In this document: positions 16,866 through 25,299 of the stretch, piece by piece
Numbering within the stretch: position 1 is the first letter of the stretch
How the letters are laid out: each line of letters opens with the position of its first letter
Origin: Streptomyces sp. NBC_00190
GTDB lineage: Bacteria > Actinomycetota > Actinomycetes > Streptomycetales > Streptomycetaceae
NCBI RefSeq assembly: GCF_036203305.1
Contig: NZ_CP108131.1
Span: 5,642,001 to 5,706,000 of the forward strand
Reading direction: 5' to 3'
Length of the DNA stretch: 64,000 bases
The notes under the pieces: model-generated
Databases searched by the model: none
What the model saw: only the letters and a program-made list of their open reading frames with translations
What the model was told of the DNA's origin: nothing
Program-made: the position numbers and the translations under genes

Positions 16866-17957
16866 TCAGCTCATCGACGCGAGCGCGCCAGGAACCTCGT
16901 CCACCGAGTCCACGAGGGCGATCCGGGACTCCATCGCCCGGCCGCGCGCCAGCGCTTGGAGCAGGGGCCAGGCCGGGAGGTGCTCGGTCCAGTGGGCCCG
17001 GTCGACCAGGATCATCGGCGCGGGCTCGCCCCGCGACGCGTAGTAGTTCGGCGTCGCGCTGTCGAAGACCTCCTGGACCGTGCCCGCCGCACCCGGCAGG
17101 AACACCACGCCCGCCGTGGACCGCGCCAGCAGTCCGTCCTCGCGGGTGGCGTTCGCGAAGTACTTGCCTATGTGGCCCGCGAAGGCGTTCGGCGGCTCGT
17201 GACCGTAGAACCAGGTCGGAATGCCCACCGAGTCGCCGCCGTCGGGCCACCGGTCGCGTACGGCGAAGGCCGCCTGCGCCCAGTCGGACACGGACGGGGC
17301 GAAGGACGGGGCCTTGGCCAGCAGCTCCAGGGCTTCGGCGAGGGCCTCGTCGGGGGCCGGGGCCAGGTAGGCGCCGAGGTTGGCGGCCTCCATCGCGCCG
17401 GGCCCGCCGCCGGTGGCGACCGTGAACCCGGACCGGGCCAGCGCCCGGCCCAGCTCGGCCGCGCCCCGGAACTCCGCACCACCCCGGGACATGGCGTGGC
17501 CGCCCATCACGCCGACCACCCGGGCACCGGCGAGGTGCTCGTCGAGCGCGTCGGAGACGGCGTCGTCGTGGATGGAGCGCAGCATCGAGGAGAAGACGTC
17601 GCCGTCCGCCTTGGTCTCCTGGAACCAGGCGTAGGCCTGGGCGTCGGGAGTGGCCTCGTACCCGCCGAGCAGCCCGGCGAACAGCTCCTCGGGCGTGTAC
17701 AGCAGGCTCCGGTACGGGTTGAACGGCAGGTCCGGCACGGGCGGGAAGACCAGCGCGCCGTCGGCGCGGACCTTCGCCGAGGCGTCGGGCTCCATCGCGC
17801 AGCCCAGGAACACGGCCGCCGAGGTGTCGGCGGACAGCAGGGCGAACGTCCGCTCCAGCAGGTTGACCGACTGGATCCGGTAACCGCTGAGCGAGCCGCG
17901 GGCCACGACCCGGTCGAATTCGGCGAGCGTCTCGATCTCGATGTCTGCGTTGACCAT
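16866..17957 (-). CDS. LOG-like Rossmann-fold nucleotide-binding protein
   Basis: The 363-residue protein has GGGPGAMEAANLGA beginning at residue 183 and PGAAGTVQE near residue 290. These are the two motifs of the LOG / lysine-decarboxylase-like family, whose members can release free cytokinin bases from nucleoside monophosphates. The second motif has Ala where PGGxGTxxE has Gly. The protein is almost twice the length of typical LOG enzymes: residues 1-140 form an extra N-terminal region. Function in this long subfamily is not established. The start at 17957 follows a 15-base gap from the membrane-protein stop. Confidence 0.75.
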   Translation of the reverse strand: MVNADIEIETLAEFDRVVARGSLSGYRIQSVNLLERTFALLSADTSAAVFLGCAMEPDASAKVRADGALVFPPVPDLPFNPYRSLLYTPEELFAGLLGGYEATPDAQAYAWFQETKADGDVFSSMLRSIHDDAVSDALDEHLAGARVVGVMGGHAMSRGGAEFRGAAELGRALARSGFTVATGGGPGAMEAANLGAYLAPAPDEALAEALELLAKAPSFAPSVSDWAQAAFAVRDRWPDGGDSVGIPTWFYGHEPPNAFAGHIGKYFANATREDGLLARSTAGVVFLPGAAGTVQEVFDSATPNYYASRGEPAPMILVDRAHWTEHLPAWPLLQALARGRAMESRIALVDSVDEVPGALASMS

Positions 17958-17983
17958 TCGGCCCACCCTAAGGGCTGCCCGGG

Positions 17984-19060
17984 TCAGCGGGTCAGTGCCA
18001 GGGACGTCAGCTGTGCCACACCCCAGCTGACCGGTACGCAGACGGCGATCAGGGCGGTTGCCCGCAGACTCGCGGCCGTACGCAGGGCCTTGGCGGGCGC
18101 GCCGAGGTCGTGCAGGGCCTCGCGGGTGGCGGCGCGGCCCTGCCGGGCCTCTACCGCGAATGTGAGAAGGGTCGCGGCGGCGCACAGGGCCACCAGGGCC
18201 GCGGCCGGCTCGGTCAGCGGGCCCAGCGGGACGAGCAGCCCGCCCCGGTCGGGCAGGGCCAGGGCGGTGAGGGCGCCCGCCCCGACCGCGCACAGCACCC
18301 CGAGGGGCGGGCCGAGCCGGGGCGCTTCCTCCTGGAGGGCCCGCCCGGCCAGCAGCCGGAGCGCGCCCGGGCGTACGGCCTGGACCAGCGTGCCGCACAC
18401 GTAGGCCAGGCCGGGTCCGGCGAGGGCGAGGCCGATCGCGGTGAGTGACCAGCCGGCCAGCATGCCGGGCCCGCCCCGCCCCGCGTACGCCTCGACGGCG
18501 AGGCCGCAGGAGGTCAGCGCGATGCCCCAGGGCAGGCCGGTCTGCGGGGCCGTCGGGGTGCGCCGTCGGCCCAGGACGCAGGCGGCACAGGCCGACGCGG
18601 TCAGGGGGAGCAGGACCAGGAGGGTGAGGGCGGCCGCCACGGGCAGCGGCTGGCCGGCGTGGAGCAGCCCGGCCCCGGCTCCGTCGAACGGCAGCCCGGA
18701 CAGGTCGCCGCGCAGGTGGAGGAAGGCGGCCAGGGCCAGGGCGCTGCCCAGGGCGCAGGCGACGGCGGTGGAGAAGGCCGCGGCGAGAGCGAGCCGTACG
18801 GGTCCCAGCCCGGCGGCGTCCAGTCCTTCCCGGGGCCGGGTCGCCGGGTCGGTCCGGGCGACGGCGACGGCGAAGTGGACGGTGGCGGCCAGCGGCACCA
18901 GGGCCCACAGCAGGCGCGGGAACGATCCGGCGGGCCGGGCCACCGCCTCGGCGAGCACGTACAGCAGCAGGAACCCGGTACCGGCCGAGGCGGCGGCGAC
19001 GAGGAGCCGGCGCAGCTGGACGAGCGGGCGGGAGCCGCGGGCTAGGCGGAGAGCGAGCAC
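17984..19060 (-). CDS. ABC-associated membrane protein
   Basis: The 358-residue protein has about eight hydrophobic segments and no recognised motif. It starts at GTG 19060 inside the end of the ATPase gene (19-base overlap), so it is probably translated by coupling and forms a complex with that ATPase. No substrate can be inferred. Upstream in-frame codons lack membrane character and are a shadow of the ATPase gene. Confidence 0.65.
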   Translation of the reverse strand: MLALRLARGSRPLVQLRRLLVAAASAGTGFLLLYVLAEAVARPAGSFPRLLWALVPLAATVHFAVAVARTDPATRPREGLDAAGLGPVRLALAAAFSTAVACALGSALALAAFLHLRGDLSGLPFDGAGAGLLHAGQPLPVAAALTLLVLLPLTASACAACVLGRRRTPTAPQTGLPWGIALTSCGLAVEAYAGRGGPGMLAGWSLTAIGLALAGPGLAYVCGTLVQAVRPGALRLLAGRALQEEAPRLGPPLGVLCAVGAGALTALALPDRGGLLVPLGPLTEPAAALVALCAAATLLTFAVEARQGRAATREALHDLGAPAKALRTAASLRATALIAVCVPVSWGVAQLTSLALTR

Positions 19061-19809
19061 GCGGCCTGGTCCTCCGTGGTCTCGGAGGCGGGGGGCCCGG
19101 CGGCTGCGGCGTCGCGGCCGTCGAGCAGGGCCAAGCGGCGGTCGGCGACGGCCGCCGCCTCCTCGTCGTGGGTGGCCAGCAGCACGGTGATCCCGTGGGA
19201 GCGGGCCGCGGTGGTCAGCGAACGGAGCAGCAGGGCGCGCTCGGCCCGGTGCAGCGGAGCCGTGGGGTCGTCGGCGAAGATCACCGCGGGCGCGTTGACC
19301 AGGGCCCGGGCCAGTGCCACCCGCTGTGATTCGGCCCGGGTGAGGGCACGGGGGCGCTTGCGGGCGAAGCCGCCGATGTCGAGGCGGTCCAGCCATTCGC
19401 AGGCGGCGTGCTTGGCGCCGCGGTGGGAGGCGCCGGCGATCAGCAGCGGCAGGGCCGCGTTCTCCCACACCTTCAGCTCGGGCAGCAGCTGCGGCTCGGG
19501 GCCGATCCAGCCGAACCGGTCGCGGCGCAGCCGCTCGCGGGCCAGGGCGCCCATGGTGTGCACGGGGACGCTGTTGAACCAGACCTCGCCCTGCTCGGGC
19601 CGCAGCTGTCCGGACAGGCAGCGCAGCAGGGTGGTCTTGCCGCTGCCGCGCGGGCCGGTCAGGGCCAGGATCTCGCCCTGGCGGACTCCCACGCAGACCC
19701 CGGTGATGCCCGGAGAACCGCTGTGGGAGTAGTGAAGGGACCGTGCCCAGAGCAGATCATCTTGCGGCAGGGCGTTGTCGGCTGGGGCAGTGTCCCGTGG
19801 AGCCACCAT
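19042..19809 (-). CDS. ABC transporter ATP-binding protein, degenerate motifs
   Basis: The 255-residue ATPase has a normal Walker A, GPRGSGKTT (52-60), and a Q-loop region (GPEPQLLPELKVWENAALPL). The ABC signature reads LTRAE instead of LSGGQ, and Walker B reads VIFADDPTA with Asp where the catalytic Glu normally lies. An H-loop is present (LLATHDEEAA). The fold resembles the MacB/LolD type. The ATG at 19809 follows GGAGG with good spacing. It overlaps the membrane-protein gene, giving a two-gene transporter or signalling unit of unknown role. Confidence 0.8.
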   Translation of the reverse strand: MVAPRDTAPADNALPQDDLLWARSLHYSHSGSPGITGVCVGVRQGEILALTGPRGSGKTTLLRCLSGQLRPEQGEVWFNSVPVHTMGALARERLRRDRFGWIGPEPQLLPELKVWENAALPLLIAGASHRGAKHAACEWLDRLDIGGFARKRPRALTRAESQRVALARALVNAPAVIFADDPTAPLHRAERALLLRSLTTAARSHGITVLLATHDEEAAAVADRRLALLDGRDAAAAGPPASETTEDQAACSLSA

Positions 19810-19905
19810 GGCGTACACCTCCGTCCGGGGGAACGAAGCGGAGCCGGCCGAAGTCACTGGCGCCGCACTGAGATGTAAAGAGATGAACCTCTTGGATGGT
19901 GACAG

Positions 19906-19958
19906 CACACGGCCCGGACCCCCGCGTTCTCACTCGAACGGAGGATCCGGGCCGTGTG
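19906..19958 (-). terminator. 13-bp stem downstream of the aminotransferase gene
   Basis: CACACGGCCCGGA (19906-19918) pairs perfectly with TCCGGGCCGTGTG (19946-19958). It lies between the aminotransferase stop and the ABC ATPase gene, both read on the minus strand. Confidence 0.6.
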
Positions 19959-19975
19959 GTTGGAGCATTGCGGCG

Positions 19976-19995
19976 CCGGACGGTTCACCGTCCGG
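19976..19995 (-). terminator. 8-bp stem with four-base loop after the aminotransferase gene
   Basis: CCGGACGG (19976-19983) and CCGTCCGG (19988-19995) flank TTCA. It lies 12 bases after the aminotransferase stop codon and is the nearer of two terminator-like hairpins. Confidence 0.6.
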
Positions 19996-20007
19996 ACCGG
20001 CGGCTGT

Positions 20008-21369
20008 CTACAGCTTGGTCCACGCCTCGGTGAGCACCGAGCGCAGGATGCCTTCGATCTCGTCGAAGGTGCCCTGGTCGGCGATCAGCGGCGGGGCCAG
20101 CTGGATGACCGGGTCGCCGCGGTCGTCGGCCCGGCAGTACAGGCCGTTCTCGAAGAGGGCCTTGGAGAGGAAGCCGTAGAGCACGCGCTCCGTCTCCTCG
20201 TCCGTGAAGGACTCCTTGGTGACCTTGTCCTTGACGAGCTCGATGCCGTAGAAGAATCCGTTGCCGCGGACGTCGCCGACGATCGGCAGGTCGTGCAGCT
20301 TCTTCAGCGTCGAGAAGAAGGCGTCCTCGTTGTCCAGCACGTGCTGGTTGAGGCCTTCCTTGTCGAAGATGTCGAGGTTGGCCAGCGCGACCGCCGAGGA
20401 GACCGGGTGGCCGCCGAAGGTGTAGCCGTGCAGGAAGGTGTTGTCGCCCTTGTAGAACGGCTCCGCGATGCGGTCCGAGACGATGCAGGCACCGATCGGG
20501 GAGTAGCCCGAGGTCATGCCCTTGGCGCAAGTGATCATGTCCGGGACGTAGCCGAACTTGTCACAGGCGAACATCGTGCCGAGGCGGCCGAAGGCGCAGA
20601 TCGTCTCGTCGGAGACGAGCAGCACGTCGTACTCGTCGCAGATCTCGCGGACCCGCTGGAAGTACCCGGGCGGCGGCGGGAAGCAGCCGCCGGCGTTCTG
20701 CACCGGCTCCAGGAAGACCGCGGCGACGGTGTCGGCGCCCTCGAAGAGGATCTCCTGCTCGATCTGGTCGGCGCACCAGCGGCCGAAGGCCTCGGGGTCG
20801 TCGCCGTAGATCGGGGCGCGGTAGATGTTGGTGTTCGGCACCTTGTGCGCGCCGGGGACCAGCGGCTCGAACGGCGCCTTCAGGGCCGGCAGGCCCGTGA
20901 TGGACAGGGCTCCCTGCGGGGTGCCGTGGTAGGCGACCGCACGCGAGATGACCTTGTACTTGGTGTGCTTGCCCTGCAGCTTGAAGTACTGCTTCGCGAG
21001 CTTCCAGGCGGTCTCGACGGCCTCGCCGCCACCGGTGGTGAAGAAGACCTTGTTCAGGTCGCCCGGGGCGTAGTCGGCGAGTCGCTCGGCGAGCTCCACG
21101 GCCTTGGGGTGTGCGTACGACCAGATGGGGAAGAACGCGAGTTCCTGGGCCTGCTTGTAGGCGACCTCGGCCAGTTCCTTGCGGCCGTGACCGGCGTTGA
21201 CCACGAACAGTCCGGCGAGACCGTCGAGGTAGCGCTTGCCCTTGTCGTCGAAGATGTAGGTGCCCTCACCACGCACGATGGTGGGGACGGGCGCGTTCTC
21301 GTAGGACGACATGCGGGTGAAGTGCATCCACAGGTGGTCGTACGCGGTTTTGGAGAGGTCCTGGCTCAC
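20008..21369 (-). CDS. Class III aminotransferase (putrescine/omega-amino type)
   Basis: The 453-residue PLP enzyme has the fold-type I features of class III: FFTTGGGEAVETAWKLA, AYHGTPQGALS, VFLEPVQNAGG, SDETICAFGRLG, and the PLP-lysine segment TCAKGMTSGYSPIG. It resembles putrescine-pyruvate or beta-alanine-pyruvate aminotransferases more than GabT. The neighbouring Lrp regulator, aldehyde dehydrogenase and PotD protein support putrescine or a related diamine as amino donor. The GTG start lies three bases after the Lrp stop, so the two form an operon. Confidence 0.85.
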   Translation of the reverse strand: MSQDLSKTAYDHLWMHFTRMSSYENAPVPTIVRGEGTYIFDDKGKRYLDGLAGLFVVNAGHGRKELAEVAYKQAQELAFFPIWSYAHPKAVELAERLADYAPGDLNKVFFTTGGGEAVETAWKLAKQYFKLQGKHTKYKVISRAVAYHGTPQGALSITGLPALKAPFEPLVPGAHKVPNTNIYRAPIYGDDPEAFGRWCADQIEQEILFEGADTVAAVFLEPVQNAGGCFPPPPGYFQRVREICDEYDVLLVSDETICAFGRLGTMFACDKFGYVPDMITCAKGMTSGYSPIGACIVSDRIAEPFYKGDNTFLHGYTFGGHPVSSAVALANLDIFDKEGLNQHVLDNEDAFFSTLKKLHDLPIVGDVRGNGFFYGIELVKDKVTKESFTDEETERVLYGFLSKALFENGLYCRADDRGDPVIQLAPPLIADQGTFDEIEGILRSVLTEAWTKL

Positions 21370-21372
21370 GGG

Positions 21373-21867
21373 CTATCGAGTTCCCCACATATAGGTCTGC
21401 TTCTTCAGCTTCAGGTAAACGAAGCTTTCGGTTGAGCGCACGCCGGGGAGCGTGCGGATCTTCTTGTTGATCGTGTCCAGCAGGTGGTCGTCGTCCTCGC
21501 AGACGATCTCCACCATCAGGTCGAACGAGCCCGCGGTCATCACCACGTACTCGCACTCGGCCATTGCGGTCAGGGCGTCGGCCACCGGGTCGAGGTCTCC
21601 CTCGACGTTGATGCCGACCATGGCCTGGCGCCGCAGGCCCACGGTGAGCGGGTCGGTGACCGCGACGATCTGCATGACGCCCTGGTCGAGCAACTTCTGC
21701 ACGCGCTGGCGCACGGCCGCCTCGGACAGGCCGACCGCCTTGCCGATGGACGCGTAGGGACGGCGACCGTCCTCCTGGAGTTGCTCGATGATCGCCAGGG
21801 ACACAGCATCGACCGAAGGGGACGGTTGTCTGTTCCTGGAATCTGCGCTTCGACTGACCACGACCAC
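21373..21867 (-). CDS. Lrp/AsnC-family transcriptional regulator
   Basis: An N-terminal winged helix-turn-helix (DAVSLAIIEQLQEDGRRPY, then IGKAVGLSEAAVRQRVQKLL) is followed by a RAM effector domain (VGINVEGDLDPVADAL, CEYVVMTAGSFDLMVEIVCE). The product is about 165 residues. The exact start is unclear: GTG codons lie at 21876, 21867 and 21861, with no good ribosome site before any, so a leaderless message is possible. It is divergent from the aldehyde dehydrogenase gene across 180 bases and co-oriented with the aminotransferase. It therefore probably controls both in response to an amino acid or polyamine product. Confidence 0.85.
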   Translation of the reverse strand: MVVVSRSADSRNRQPSPSVDAVSLAIIEQLQEDGRRPYASIGKAVGLSEAAVRQRVQKLLDQGVMQIVAVTDPLTVGLRRQAMVGINVEGDLDPVADALTAMAECEYVVMTAGSFDLMVEIVCEDDDHLLDTINKKIRTLPGVRSTESFVYLKLKKQTYMWGTR

Positions 21868-22045
21868 ACTGTGCACGAGGAGTCGTCTGTTCCGCAAGAC
21901 GGAATCGATGAAATCCGTTGTCTGGCGACTCCGATCTCACTGATTTCGTAGGTCGTGGCGTCTGGGTCTGTCGAAAGCGTCCGCCGAGAAGCTAGGCTTG
22001 GGATTCGTCTCAACCATTGGACATGTGATCAGGAGTGTGGCTGTA

Positions 22046-23485
22046 GTGACCACCGAACTGCGTCGTCTGCGCAACTACATCGGCGGAGAGTTCAAGGACG
22101 CCGCCGACGGGCGGACCACCGAGGTGGTCAACCCCGCCACCGGCGAGGTGTACGCCACCGCCCCGCTCTCCGGCCAGGCCGATGTCGACGCCGCCATGGC
22201 CGCCGCCGCGGCGGCCTTCCCGGGCTGGCGTGACACCACGCCCTCGGAGCGCCAGAAGGCACTGCTGAAGATCGCGGACGCCTTCGAGGCGCGCGCGGAC
22301 GAGCTCGTCGCCGCCGAGTCGGAGAACACCGGCAAGCCGCTGGGCCTCACGGCCAGCGAGGAGCTGCCGCCGATGGTGGACCAGATCCGCTTCTTCGCGG
22401 GCGCCGCCCGGCTGCTGGAGGGCCGTTCGGCCGGCGAGTACATGGAAGGGATGACGTCGATCATCCGCCGTGAGCCGGTCGGCGTCTGCGCCCAGGTCGC
22501 GCCGTGGAACTACCCGATGATGATGGCCGTGTGGAAGTTCGCTCCGGCCATCGCCGCGGGCAACACCGTGGTGCTCAAGCCCTCGGACACCACCCCGGCC
22601 TCCACCGTACTGATGGCGGAGATCATCGACTCGGTCCTGCCCAAGGGCGTCTTCAACGTCATCTGCGGTGACCGCGAGACCGGCAAGGCCATGGTCGAGC
22701 ACTCCACCCCGGCGATGGCCTCCATCACCGGCTCGGTGCGCGCCGGCATGCAGGTCGCCGAGAGCGCCTCCAAGGACGTCAAGCGCGTCCACCTGGAGCT
22801 CGGCGGCAAGGCCCCGGTCGTGGTCTTCCCGGACGCCGACATCGCGAAGGCCGTCGAGGACATCGCGGTCGCGGGCTACTTCAACGCCGGCCAGGACTGC
22901 ACCGCCGCCACCCGCGTGCTCGTGCACGAGTCGATCCACGACGAGTTCGTGGCCGCGCTCGCCAAGGCCGCCTCGGACACGAAGACCGGCCAGCCGGACG
23001 ACGAGGACGTGCTGTACGGCCCGCTGAACAACCCGAACCAGCTCAAGCAGGTCGCGGGCTTCATCGAGCGCCTCCCCGCGCACGCCAAGGTCGAGGCGGG
23101 CGGCCACCAGGTCGGGGAGAAGGGCTACTTCTACGCCCCGACCGTGGTCTCCGGCCTCAAGCAGGACGACGAGATCATCCAGAACGAGGTCTTCGGCCCC
23201 GTCATCACCGTCCAGTCCTTCGTGAACGAGGCCCAGGCCCTGGAGTACGCGAACGGCGTCGAGTTCGCCCTCGCCTCCTCGGTGTGGACCAAGGACCACG
23301 GCCGCGCGATGCGGATGTCCAAGAACCTCGACTTCGGCTGCGTGTGGATCAACACCCACATCCCGCTCGTCGCCGAGATGCCGCACGGCGGCTTCAAGAA
23401 GTCCGGCTACGGCAAGGACCTCTCCGCCTACGGCTTCGAGGACTACACGCGCATCAAGCACGTCATGACCTCGCTCGACGGCTGA
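22046..23485 (+). CDS. Aldehyde dehydrogenase, aminobutyraldehyde type (paralogue 1)
   Basis: The 479-residue enzyme should oxidise 4-aminobutanal to GABA with NAD. The family motifs are present: VAPWNYPMMMAVWKFAPAIA, VLKPSD, ITGSVRAG, HLELGGKAP (general-base Glu), FNAGQDCTAATR (catalytic Cys), and NEVFGPV. The start is GTG 22046, ten bases after AGGAG at 22031-22035; the longer frame adds residues with no family match. It is a clear paralogue of the enzyme at 34087, sharing the ending SAYxFEDYTxxKHVM. The PotD-type gene follows after 92 bases. Confidence 0.9.
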   Translation: MTTELRRLRNYIGGEFKDAADGRTTEVVNPATGEVYATAPLSGQADVDAAMAAAAAAFPGWRDTTPSERQKALLKIADAFEARADELVAAESENTGKPLGLTASEELPPMVDQIRFFAGAARLLEGRSAGEYMEGMTSIIRREPVGVCAQVAPWNYPMMMAVWKFAPAIAAGNTVVLKPSDTTPASTVLMAEIIDSVLPKGVFNVICGDRETGKAMVEHSTPAMASITGSVRAGMQVAESASKDVKRVHLELGGKAPVVVFPDADIAKAVEDIAVAGYFNAGQDCTAATRVLVHESIHDEFVAALAKAASDTKTGQPDDEDVLYGPLNNPNQLKQVAGFIERLPAHAKVEAGGHQVGEKGYFYAPTVVSGLKQDDEIIQNEVFGPVITVQSFVNEAQALEYANGVEFALASSVWTKDHGRAMRMSKNLDFGCVWINTHIPLVAEMPHGGFKKSGYGKDLSAYGFEDYTRIKHVMTSLDG

Positions 23486-23577
23486 TCGGCCGCATCGATC
23501 ACAGCACAGCGTTGACGGGGCGGGCGGTAGACAACATGTCTATTGCCCGCCCCATCGCGTTCACCGAGGCTGAACCC

Positions 23578-24756
23578 ATGCCTGAACTCGCCTTCTCCCG
23601 CCGCGCCGCGCTGCGCGGCCTCGGTGCCGCCGGCCTGCTGGCCGCCCTCACCGGCTGCGGAGTCCCCGCCGCCTACGTCCCCGAGGACCGGCGCGAAGGC
23701 CCCGACGGCTCCGGCAGCGACCGGACCGTCGTCTTCTCCAACTGGCCGCTGTACATCGACACCGACGACGAGGACGAGGAGCGCCGTCCGACCCTGGAGG
23801 CGTTCTCGGAGCGGACGGGCATCGAGGTCCGGTACACCGAGGAGATCAACGACAACGACGAGTTCTTCGGCAAGGTCAGTCCGGCCCTGATGAACCACCA
23901 GGAGACGGGCCACGACCTGATCGTGGTCAGCGACTGGATGGCCGCCCGCTTCGTCCACCTGGGCTGGGCCCAGAAGATGGACCGCTCGGCACAGTCCAAC
24001 GTGGCCGAGCACCTGGACCCGCAGCTGCGGTCCCCCGCCTTCGACGACGGCCGGCTCCACACCGTCCCCTGGCAGTCGGGGATCACCGGCATCGCCTACA
24101 ACCGCAAGGCCCTGGGCCGGGAGATCAAGTCGGTCAAGGACCTCTGGCAGCCCGACCTCGCGGGCAAGGTCACCCTGTTCTCCGGCCTCGACGAGTCCTT
24201 CGCGCTGCTGATGCAGGGCGAAGGCGTGGACGTCACCCGCTGGACGGAGTCCGACTTCTACCGGATGTGCGACCAGGTCGAGAGCATGGTGCGCAAGAAG
24301 CACATCCGCCGCTTCACCGGCAACGACTACACCTCCGATCTGAGCAAGGGCGACGTCCTGGCCTGCCAGGCCTACTCCGGCGACGCCATCCAGCTCCAGG
24401 CCGACAACCCGGACATCGAGTTCGTGGTGCCGGAGGAGGGGGCCGAACTCTGGGCGGAGAGCCTCCTCGTGCCCAACCTGGCCCGGCACAAGGCCAACGC
24501 CGAGGCCCTGATCGACCACTACTACGCCCCGGAGGTGGCGGCCGAGCTCGCCGCCTCCGTCAACTACGTCTGCCCGGTCCCGGCCGCCCGTGAGGTGCTG
24601 GCCGGCTCCGGCGACAAGGAGACCGCCGAACTGGCCGAGAACCCGCTGATCTTCCCCGACGGCGACATGCGCAAGCGGCTCGCCGTGGCCCGGGACATCT
24701 CCTCGGCCGAACGCCGCTCCCTCGCCCGGCGGTGGAACGCGATCGTCGGGCTCTGA
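23578..24756 (+). CDS. Polyamine-binding lipoprotein, Tat-type signal (PotD paralogue 1)
   Basis: The 392-residue protein has a twin-arginine lipoprotein signal, SRRAALRGLGAAGLLAALTG followed by C. The mature part is a spermidine/putrescine-binding fold: VVFSNWPLYIDTDDEDEE, HDLIVVSDWMAARFVHLGWA, RRFTGNDYTSDLSKGD and SVNYVCPVPAA. It is paralogous to the PotD at 35650 but has no permease or ATPase gene beside it. It may share the PotABC complex 12 kb away. The ATG at 23578 is preceded by GAGG; an ATG at 23536 would add 14 residues. Confidence 0.88.
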   Translation: MPELAFSRRAALRGLGAAGLLAALTGCGVPAAYVPEDRREGPDGSGSDRTVVFSNWPLYIDTDDEDEERRPTLEAFSERTGIEVRYTEEINDNDEFFGKVSPALMNHQETGHDLIVVSDWMAARFVHLGWAQKMDRSAQSNVAEHLDPQLRSPAFDDGRLHTVPWQSGITGIAYNRKALGREIKSVKDLWQPDLAGKVTLFSGLDESFALLMQGEGVDVTRWTESDFYRMCDQVESMVRKKHIRRFTGNDYTSDLSKGDVLACQAYSGDAIQLQADNPDIEFVVPEEGAELWAESLLVPNLARHKANAEALIDHYYAPEVAAELAASVNYVCPVPAAREVLAGSGDKETAELAENPLIFPDGDMRKRLAVARDISSAERRSLARRWNAIVGL

Positions 24757-24776
24757 TCACGGACCGGCCACAGAAT

Positions 24777-24811
24777 TGAACGCGTTCATCAATGTGGCTG
24801 AACGTGTTCAG
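24777..24811 (+). promoter_or_regulatory. Tandem palindromic operators
   Basis: TGAACGCGTTCA (24777-24788) is a perfect palindrome and CTGAACGTGTTCAG (24798-24811) is nearly perfect. Their centres are 22 bases apart, two helical turns, so two repressor dimers would bind the same DNA face. The pair ends 23 bases before the ATG of the membrane-protein gene. The half-site TGAAC is common among TetR-type operators. Confidence 0.7.
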
Positions 24812-24834
24812 AAAGCTGGCGTAGGCTTCCTTTC

Positions 24835-25299
24835 ATGAGCGAGTCAAACGCCCTTCAGCGGCGGATCCGTGCCTGGTTGACCCTGTTCCTCGTCTGCCTC
24901 GTGCTCAGTGGACTCACGGCCTTCCCCCTGGTCAGCGAGCTCCACTGGGCCAACGCCCTGCTGGACAACGAGTGGTTGCGACGGGTGGGTGACGGACTGG
25001 ACCGCGCCGATGCCGACTACCCCTTCCTCCTCTACGGCACCGACTGGCTCGCCTTCGCCCATCTCGTCATCGCCGTCTTCTTCTACGGCGTCCACCGGGA
25101 CCCGGTTCGCAACATCTGGATCGTCGAAGCCGGCATGGTCGCCTGCGCCGGCATCATCCCGCTGGCCCTGATCTGCGGCCCGATCCGGGGCATACCCATC
25201 TGGTGGAGCGTCATCGACATGTCGTTCGGCGTCTTCGGGGTGATCCCCCTGATGGTCCTGCGCCGCATGATCAAGCGCCTTGAGGCGATGGCTACTTAG
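24835..25299 (+). CDS. Small integral membrane protein
   Basis: A 154-residue protein with four predicted membrane segments: about residues 14-34 (LTLFLVCLVLSGLTAFPLV), 68-86 (DWLAFAHLVIAVFFYGV), 95-116, and 120-142. There is no recognised domain. It starts at ATG 24835 directly behind a tandem palindromic operator, so a dedicated repressor, not encoded nearby, probably controls it. Its end overlaps the end of the convergent serine hydrolase gene by eight bases. Confidence 0.75.
   Translation: MSESNALQRRIRAWLTLFLVCLVLSGLTAFPLVSELHWANALLDNEWLRRVGDGLDRADADYPFLLYGTDWLAFAHLVIAVFFYGVHRDPVRNIWIVEAGMVACAGIIPLALICGPIRGIPIWWSVIDMSFGVFGVIPLMVLRRMIKRLEAMAT

Noticed and set aside
21898..22030. A defined Lrp operator between the regulator and aldehyde dehydrogenase genes
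   Set aside because: Partial symmetry (AGACGGA with TCCGTTGTCT near 21897-21923) exists but is too imperfect to call a site by eye.
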